Shown here piece by piece: positions 59,110 to 64,000 of a DNA stretch of 64,000 nt (the first letter of the stretch is position 1; each line of letters begins with the position of its first letter). This stretch comes from Kribbella soli. Lineage in GTDB: Bacteria > Actinomycetota > Actinomycetes > Propionibacteriales > Kribbellaceae. The notes under the pieces are model-generated. The model saw only the letters and a program-made list of their open reading frames with translations, was not told the origin of the DNA and did not search any database. A program made the translations under genes and the position numbers. Location: assembly GCF_004331345.1 (NCBI RefSeq), contig NZ_SJJZ01000004.1:62001-126000 (forward strand). The letters run 5' to 3'.

Positions 59110-61865
59110 CGCAGTCTCCTTTGTCCGCCGAGTGCCCCAGTAGAAGGCCCAGTAGAAGGACCCTTCGAGGGCCCCGTCGTTCCTGGCAGGCCGGTCTCCA
59201 CCGCAGGTGCCGGCTGGACCAGTCCGAGCCCGCGTGCGATCCGAAGCGCCGCGGACCGCTTCTCCACACCGAGTTTCCGGTACAGCGCCATCAGGTGGGT
59301 CTTCACCGTGTTCTCGGTGATGAACAACGCCTTGGCGATCTCGGTGTAGGAGTTGCCGAGCGCGAGCTGGTCCAGGACCTCGGCCTCCCTCGCCGTCAGC
59401 CGGATCCGCGCACCGTTCACGACAGCGCTGAGGCGACGAGGCGGTACGGCGTGTGCGTCCGGCCTGGTCCGCATCAGCAAGGTCGTTCCACCGGACCCGG
59501 TCGACCTGCTCCGGTAGGCGGACAGCTTCTCGAGCGCGATCGGGGCGAACGGGTGCGAGTTCGGTCTTACGACGTACTCGCGGAGCTGGTCGAGGAAGAC
59601 CGGCTCACCGCCCGCGGGGATCAAGGCATGCAGGATGCGCTGCGGTGCCACTCGAATGAGGGTGTCGACCAGCGACGCCTCGGCAGCGACCGGGTCGGCC
59701 GCGCGCACCAGCAGAATGGTCCGGAACGCCGCCCCCGCTGATGCGACAGGTGGGTAGATGCCCGGGCGGGCCAGTACTCCGTCGATCATCGACACCGTCG
59801 CCCGCAGGTCGCCTTGCCCGATGGTGAGCATGGCCCGAAGCAACTCGGCCTCGGAGCCGCTCCCGACCCGGTCGAGTTCCGCGAGTTGCACCACGGCGCC
59901 GTGCTCGTCCCCGATCAGCACCGCCAGCCGGAACCGCAACAGCGCCCAGTCGCGCGCCAGGAACGACGGCAGCGGACCGACCGCGGCGGGATCGGCGTTC
60001 AGCTCGGACAACGCCTCGTCGAGCCGGCCGTCCTCGATCAGCAGCACGCCCCGGAGCAGCGCGCGCAGTGCCGCGACGACCGTGTCGGACTCGGCGGTTT
60101 CCGTCACGGCGACGAGCTCGTGCCAACGCCACGCCTCGTCACGCCGCAGGTCGCTCAGGGCCGCGAATCCCAGCACCACGTAGGCGCGCACGGCGTACTC
60201 CCACGGGAGTTCGTCGCCGCCGGTATCGAGCGCCTCCCGGGCCGACCTGGCGGCATTCCGCACCTGACCGCGGACGTACTGCACGACGGCGCGGTGTACG
60301 AGTCCGCCGGCGATCAGCCTGGCATGCGCCGCCATCCGTGCCGACACAAGCGCCTCGTCCAGGTGCGCCGACGCGCTGTCGAGGTCGTCGGCCCAGGTCT
60401 CCGTCGCGGCCAGCTCGATCAGCAACCAGGCCAGCCGTTCCGGTCCGAGTACGGCTTCGCTGCGTCGGCCGCCCGCTGTCCGATCCAGCGCCAGCAAGGA
60501 CCGGGTTCGATCGATCGCCGCATGGACGTCGTGCCATCCGTACCGGGATTTCCACAGCCGCAGCAGCAGTGCATCCGCGTCGAGGGCATCGTCGTCGGGC
60601 GTCGGTGCCGCCGGATCCCGCTCGTCGGTCAACCGGTCCGCCGCGGCTGCGTCCATCATCGCGCCGGCCACGTCGCCGGACACGCGACGCAGCAGGCCGC
60701 GGACACCGGTCAGGTGCGGGTGGGTCTCGAGGTAGTCGGCGGGAAGTACCGCGAAGGCGGCGGCGACCAGATCCCGTTCGCCGGCCGCGAGCAGCTCCGG
60801 TCCGCGGCCCAGCACGATCCGCGCCACGAGTGCCGGATCCTCCGCGCCCAGTGCGCCGCGCAGCGCGGTGACGCTGTCGCCACGGCTCTCGTAGTACAGC
60901 GCGGACCGGTGCTGAGCGGCCGCGACGATCCTCGCGCACTCCGCGCTCCCGACGACCTTGCGCCGCAAGAGCTCGACGAGCAGCGGGTGGTAGCGGTACA
61001 CCGGCTCGCTGCCCGCACCGTCGACGTACGCAGTGACCAACAGCCCGTTGCGGGCCAGGTCCGCAAGCACGGCGGGCGCATCCGAGTCGTCGCTCAGAAT
61101 CGCGGCCAGCTCGCCGGTGACCGACGGGACCCCGAACGTGCTCAGCAGCATGGTCTGGACGCGCTCGTCCAGGGTGCTGAAGGTTTCACCGAGGAACAGG
61201 TCGAGAACAGGGCCCTGGTTGACCGGTGACCAGGCGACTTCGCCGGACGCCGCGAAGCTCCGGGCCGCGAGGACCAACGCGGCGGCCCAGCCAGCCGTGT
61301 TGGCCTGGAACAATCGGATGTCCGCGGCCGTCGCCTTGCCCGCGTGTGCCTTCACCAGTTCGGTTGCCTCGGCGTCGGTGAAGCGCAGGTCCCGCGAGCG
61401 CAGCGTCAGCGCCAGGCCCCGCAACTCGAGCTCCGACACCGGCAGCGGCAGGTCGTACCGGCTGGCGAGCACGATGCGCAGCGAGTGCGGCGACTTCCGC
61501 AGTACCAGTGCCAGATCCGCCAGAATAGTTGCCGACAGCAAATGACCGTCGTCGACAACGACCAGGCCCGGGGCCTGCGGGTCGCCGGCCATCGCCTGCT
61601 CGAGAATGGGTCCCAACGAGCTCGCCGCTTGCCCACCGATCCACGTCACCGGCGTACCGGGCGCTCGCCAGCGAGTCACCCAGTCCGACAACAGGACCGT
61701 CTTGCCGGTGCCGGCCGGTGCGACCAGCATCGTGAGCGGCGACCGTGCGCCGAGGTCGAGCGCGGCATGCAGGCGCTCCCGGACGACCAAGGTCGACGGC
61801 GGACGCGGGACAGCCCCCACCCCCTGCGGGTCACCTGCCTGGTGCTGCCGGTCGATCGAGGTCAC
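59106..61865 (-). CDS. LuxR-family regulator of the MalT/LAL type
   Basis: The 919-residue protein has a STAND-type ATPase with Walker A APAGTGKT (49-56) and Walker-B-like LVVVDDGHLL near 115, a long helical TPR-like middle, and a C-terminal LuxR HTH (about 830-890; LTAREAEVLDQLALGNSYTEIAKALFITENTVKTHLMALYRKLGV). MalT-type proteins switch on targets upon binding an inducer and ATP. GTG 61865 is chosen because GGAGG lies about 8-9 bases upstream; the frame is open to 61976. A Gly/Ser/Thr/Pro-rich tail follows the HTH. Confidence 0.88.
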   Translation of the reverse strand: MTSIDRQHQAGDPQGVGAVPRPPSTLVVRERLHAALDLGARSPLTMLVAPAGTGKTVLLSDWVTRWRAPGTPVTWIGGQAASSLGPILEQAMAGDPQAPGLVVVDDGHLLSATILADLALVLRKSPHSLRIVLASRYDLPLPVSELELRGLALTLRSRDLRFTDAEATELVKAHAGKATAADIRLFQANTAGWAAALVLAARSFAASGEVAWSPVNQGPVLDLFLGETFSTLDERVQTMLLSTFGVPSVTGELAAILSDDSDAPAVLADLARNGLLVTAYVDGAGSEPVYRYHPLLVELLRRKVVGSAECARIVAAAQHRSALYYESRGDSVTALRGALGAEDPALVARIVLGRGPELLAAGERDLVAAAFAVLPADYLETHPHLTGVRGLLRRVSGDVAGAMMDAAAADRLTDERDPAAPTPDDDALDADALLLRLWKSRYGWHDVHAAIDRTRSLLALDRTAGGRRSEAVLGPERLAWLLIELAATETWADDLDSASAHLDEALVSARMAAHARLIAGGLVHRAVVQYVRGQVRNAARSAREALDTGGDELPWEYAVRAYVVLGFAALSDLRRDEAWRWHELVAVTETAESDTVVAALRALLRGVLLIEDGRLDEALSELNADPAAVGPLPSFLARDWALLRFRLAVLIGDEHGAVVQLAELDRVGSGSEAELLRAMLTIGQGDLRATVSMIDGVLARPGIYPPVASAGAAFRTILLVRAADPVAAEASLVDTLIRVAPQRILHALIPAGGEPVFLDQLREYVVRPNSHPFAPIALEKLSAYRSRSTGSGGTTLLMRTRPDAHAVPPRRLSAVVNGARIRLTAREAEVLDQLALGNSYTEIAKALFITENTVKTHLMALYRKLGVEKRSAALRIARGLGLVQPAPAVETGLPGTTGPSKGPSTGPSTGALGGQRRLR

Positions 61866-62096
61866 CCTCGTCGCCCTCCCCTGGCCGACGTACTGCACCT
61901 TCTTGACCAATGCGACCTGGTCTTGAACTCCGTCGTTGCCCCAGCGCTCCGAAATATCGAGACTAGCTGGACTCAACCGATTCCGGCAGTGTCCCTAACC
62001 GATCGCGGCACCGACCGACTACGAGGTCATGCGTTCGACTTCCCAGCAGGCCGAAGCCGGTTGAAGAAACGGACCATGGTCCGTTAATGTGGTGGC
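61866..62096. other. 231-base divergent intergenic region
   Basis: This gap between the LuxR-type gene and the PPOX gene holds the 18-bp palindrome near its right end. The rest shows no other clear repeat or small gene; promoters for both directions are expected here. Confidence 0.4.
62068..62085. promoter_or_regulatory. perfect 18-bp palindrome, candidate TetR-type operator
   Basis: AACGGACCATGGTCCGTT is its own reverse complement. It lies 11 bases before the PPOX ATG, where a bound repressor would block transcription or the start. The sequence is of the kind bound by TetR-family proteins. No tetR gene is adjacent; the only TetR in the window is at 39397-40044 with different operators. Confidence 0.65.
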
Positions 62097-62576
62097 ATGG
62101 AGACGCGGGCGGGACTCGACCGGATCAACGAACTCGGGCAGCGGGATCATTTCCTGGCGGTAGCCATTACTCAGCGACGGTCCGGTGAGCCGGCCGCGTC
62201 GGTGGTGAACGCCGGGGTGATCGACCATCCGGTGACCGGGGAGCCGGTCGTGGCGTTTGTTGCGCGTGGGGGCACCGCGAAGCTCGCGCACCTGCGGCGG
62301 ACGCCTGCCGCGACGCTGGTGTTCCGCGCGGAGTGGGAGTGGATCGGCGTGAGCGGATCGGTCGAGCTGGCTGGTCCGGACGATCCACTGGCCGAGGTCG
62401 ACGCGGAGCGGTTGCGGGTGCTGTTGCGGGACATCTACCACGCAGCGGGCGGCGTACATCCGGACCTGGAGGCGTACGACCGGGAGATGGTGGCGGATCG
62501 GCGTACGGCGGTGCTGATCACGCCGGAGCACTTCACCAGCAATCCGTCCGGCGCCGACCACGAGGAGGACGAGTGA
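62097..62576 (+). CDS. pyridoxamine 5'-phosphate oxidase-fold (PPOX) protein, possibly F420-dependent
   Basis: The 159-residue split-barrel protein (HFLAVAITQRRSGEPAASVVNAGV, AKLAHLRRTPAATLVFR) resembles the small F420- or FMN-binding PPOX reductases of actinobacteria. ATG 62097 opens the barrel; it ends in GTGA overlap with the DsbA-like gene. The presence of F420 genes in the window fits F420 use, but FMN cannot be excluded. Confidence 0.82.
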   Translation: METRAGLDRINELGQRDHFLAVAITQRRSGEPAASVVNAGVIDHPVTGEPVVAFVARGGTAKLAHLRRTPAATLVFRAEWEWIGVSGSVELAGPDDPLAEVDAERLRVLLRDIYHAAGGVHPDLEAYDREMVADRRTAVLITPEHFTSNPSGADHEEDE

Positions 62577-63253
62577 ACGTCGTACCCGGGACGATTCAGG
62601 TCTGGTCGGATTTGTTGTGTCCGTTCGCGCAGGTCGCGATTCACCGGCTCCGGACCGCTCGGGCCGAGCTCGGGCTGGACGGGGTGGTGCGGCTGGATCA
62701 CCACACGTTCGCGCTGGAACTGTTCAACGGTCCGCACTCCCGGCCGGGGACCGACAGCGAGGCGGTCGGGCTCGGGCAGATCGCGCCTGAGATCGGGTTC
62801 CGCCTGTGGACACAGCCCGACTGGACCTATCCGTCGACGGTGCTGCTCGCCGCCGAGGCGGTCCACGCCGCCAAGGCCCAGGGCTTACAGGCCTCGGAGG
62901 ACCTCGACGCGGCGCTGCGCCGGGGCTTCTGGTTCGAGTCCCGGCCGATCGGTCACCGGCAGACCATCCTCGAGATCGCGGCCGACGTCGAGTCGGTCGA
63001 CGCCACCGAACTGGCCGCGGCCCTCGACGACGGCCGGGCACGATCCGCGGTGATGGGCGACCATGCCGTCGCGGTCACCGATGCCGTGCAGGGCAGCCCG
63101 CACCTCTTCCTCCCGGACGGCACCAACATCCACAACCCGGGCATCGAGGTGCGCTGGGAAGGCCCGTGGGCCTCCGGCTACCCGATCGCTCAGAGCAACG
63201 ACCCGGATTGGCCGAAACGCCTCCTGCACGCCGCCGCGGCACCCGGATCCTAG
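62573..63253 (+). CDS. DsbA/FrnE-family thioredoxin-fold protein with single active-site Cys
   Basis: The 226-residue protein has the DsbA thioredoxin fold with inserted helical domain (IQVWSDLLCPFAQVAIHRL, QGSPHLFLPDGTNIHNPG). The active site reads CPFA, not CPxC, so only the first Cys is kept, as in glutathione-transferase-like or isomerase members. It starts with GTG 62573 in a GTGA overlap with the PPOX stop, so the two work as a unit. No signal peptide, hence cytoplasmic. Confidence 0.85.
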   Translation: MNVVPGTIQVWSDLLCPFAQVAIHRLRTARAELGLDGVVRLDHHTFALELFNGPHSRPGTDSEAVGLGQIAPEIGFRLWTQPDWTYPSTVLLAAEAVHAAKAQGLQASEDLDAALRRGFWFESRPIGHRQTILEIAADVESVDATELAAALDDGRARSAVMGDHAVAVTDAVQGSPHLFLPDGTNIHNPGIEVRWEGPWASGYPIAQSNDPDWPKRLLHAAAAPGS

Positions 63254-63362
63254 ATTTCTGCCGGACTCGCGTCATGGTTCGGCAGGCCGAGCGTCTCAGG
63301 GCGTACGAGTCGCCCGCCGGCCAGGTGGGCGACCACCATCGGTAGTCAAACGGGGATCCGCC

Positions 63363-64000
63363 ATGTTGATCGACAAGCTGCGCAAACAGCTGCCCACCAC
63401 GACTGCGGCCGAGGCGCTGCTCGAGCCGGATCCAGCACCAACCCGAGGGCGGCATCGGCTGCGCGGGCCGAGCCATGACACGGTGTTCCGGCCGCTGCTC
63501 CAGGCGCTGGCGGGCGGATCGGATCCGATCCCGCATGCGGCCGCGGCAGGACGACGGCTGGCAGAACGCGAGGTTCCGCTGACGGCGGCCCTCGACGTAC
63601 TGCGGAAGACGTATGCGACCGTTGACGAGGAGCCGTCGTTCGAGGCGGTCCGGGCGTTGTGCCAGAGCTGGACCGAGTGCACGCTCACGTACCTGCATGC
63701 CTCGTCGTGCGAGGACGCCGGCACCGGACTCGCCACCACCCCGCACCTGCGGACCCGACTGACCGAGCTCTACCGGATCGCCGAGCGTCAGGGTTGGTAC
63801 CTCCCCGACACCCACACCCTGGTGATCACCGAATCGGTGGCAGCCCATCCCTGCGACTCCCAACTGGCCAACCTCGGCGGCGCGATCGGGACCGTGTTCC
63901 GCGAGCCGGAGGTCATCGCCCGACTGGGCGCCGCCCGGGTCGCCACGATCGTCCGCCTGGACGACCACTTCACCGAACACGTCGGCACGCTGCGCTCGAT
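63363..64000 (+). CDS. degenerate GGDEF-like actinobacterial regulatory protein (3' truncated by window edge)
   Basis: An open frame of at least 212 codons runs from ATG 63363 (GGGG about ten bases upstream) off the right edge. The N-terminal part is helical (LTAALDVLRKTYATVD). The segment SCEDAGTGLATTPHLRTRLTELYR corresponds to the D-P-L-T-G-L entrance of GGDEF domains, with the key DPLTG degraded to DAGTG. Streptomycete proteins of this build are non-catalytic. A role as a regulator is inference. Confidence 0.65.
   Translation, partial: MLIDKLRKQLPTTTAAEALLEPDPAPTRGRHRLRGPSHDTVFRPLLQALAGGSDPIPHAAAAGRRLAEREVPLTAALDVLRKTYATVDEEPSFEAVRALCQSWTECTLTYLHASSCEDAGTGLATTPHLRTRLTELYRIAERQGWYLPDTHTLVITESVAAHPCDSQLANLGGAIGTVFREPEVIARLGAARVATIVRLDDHFTEHVGTLRS

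Noticed and set aside
1..64000. Search for tRNA, rRNA, CRISPR arrays, insertion sequences or integrases
   Set aside because: No cloverleaf-like stretch with CCA end, no regularly spaced repeats, and no transposase or integrase motifs were seen by reading; a covariance-model scan could still find a small RNA.

Overview
The window is high-GC, densely packed actinobacterial chromosome. It has many ATGA/GTGA start-stop overlaps, GTG starts, an F420-biosynthesis pair, TatA, a TIGR03089 protein, several LuxR/TetR/XRE regulators and frequent GTAC-containing codon pairs. This points to a soil actinomycete of the Nocardioidaceae/Kribbella kind; the genus is inferred from overall gene style, not proven. 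No rRNA, tRNA, CRISPR array, insertion sequence or prophage was seen. No gap between genes exceeds 300 bases.

Layout. 1-2367: end of fbiA, a short fbiB (coenzyme F420) and a DUF3105 membrane protein. 2477-7213 (minus): NAD kinase, GDP-mannose pyrophosphorylase and two DUF21/CBS membrane proteins. 7267-11150: two SDR oxidoreductases, a LysR regulator, TatA and a TIGR03089 protein. 11147-14795: a cAMP-binding protein upstream of a 1065-residue cyclase/ATPase. 14885-18625: GalE, a methyltransferase and a membrane spermidine-synthase-like protein. 18701-24687: a secreted trypsin-like protease, then an envelope glycopolymer cluster (LCP transferase, GT2, ABC exporter, tyrosine phosphatase). 25378-28505: a secreted beta-helix protein divergent from a DeoR/LacI-hybrid regulator. 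28502-36822: AzlCD with its XRE/cupin regulator, a lectin-like secreted protein, a methyltransferase/XRE pair, HxlR, GNAT, epoxide hydrolase, VOC and NmrA-like genes.

36823-41737 is a complete class I P450 unit (TetR, ferredoxin reductase, P450, 3Fe-4S ferredoxin) divergent from an MFS pump, with two clear palindromes between them. A 38-codon leader resembling a P450 N-terminus precedes tetR. 42907-45794 is the most unusual region: a MarR gene divergent from a gene trio encoding a gamma-glutamylcysteine ligase-like enzyme, a GshB-like ATP-grasp enzyme and a MAPEG membrane protein. This looks like a glutathione-type thiol unit in a lineage expected to use mycothiol. Its first two genes are joined by a MIRU-like 84-base mini-ORF.

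45772-64000: AraC, phytanoyl-CoA dioxygenase-like and amidohydrolase genes, a UPF0104 membrane protein and a trypsin-like HtrA protease. A tightly coupled minus-strand unit follows (leucyl aminopeptidase, AbgT, SLC13 carrier, glutaminase), probably for peptide or glutamate-conjugate salvage. Then come an orphan QcrC-like cytochrome c, a LuxR/MalT-type regulator, a PPOX-DsbA pair behind an 18-bp perfect palindrome, and a truncated degenerate-GGDEF protein at the right edge.
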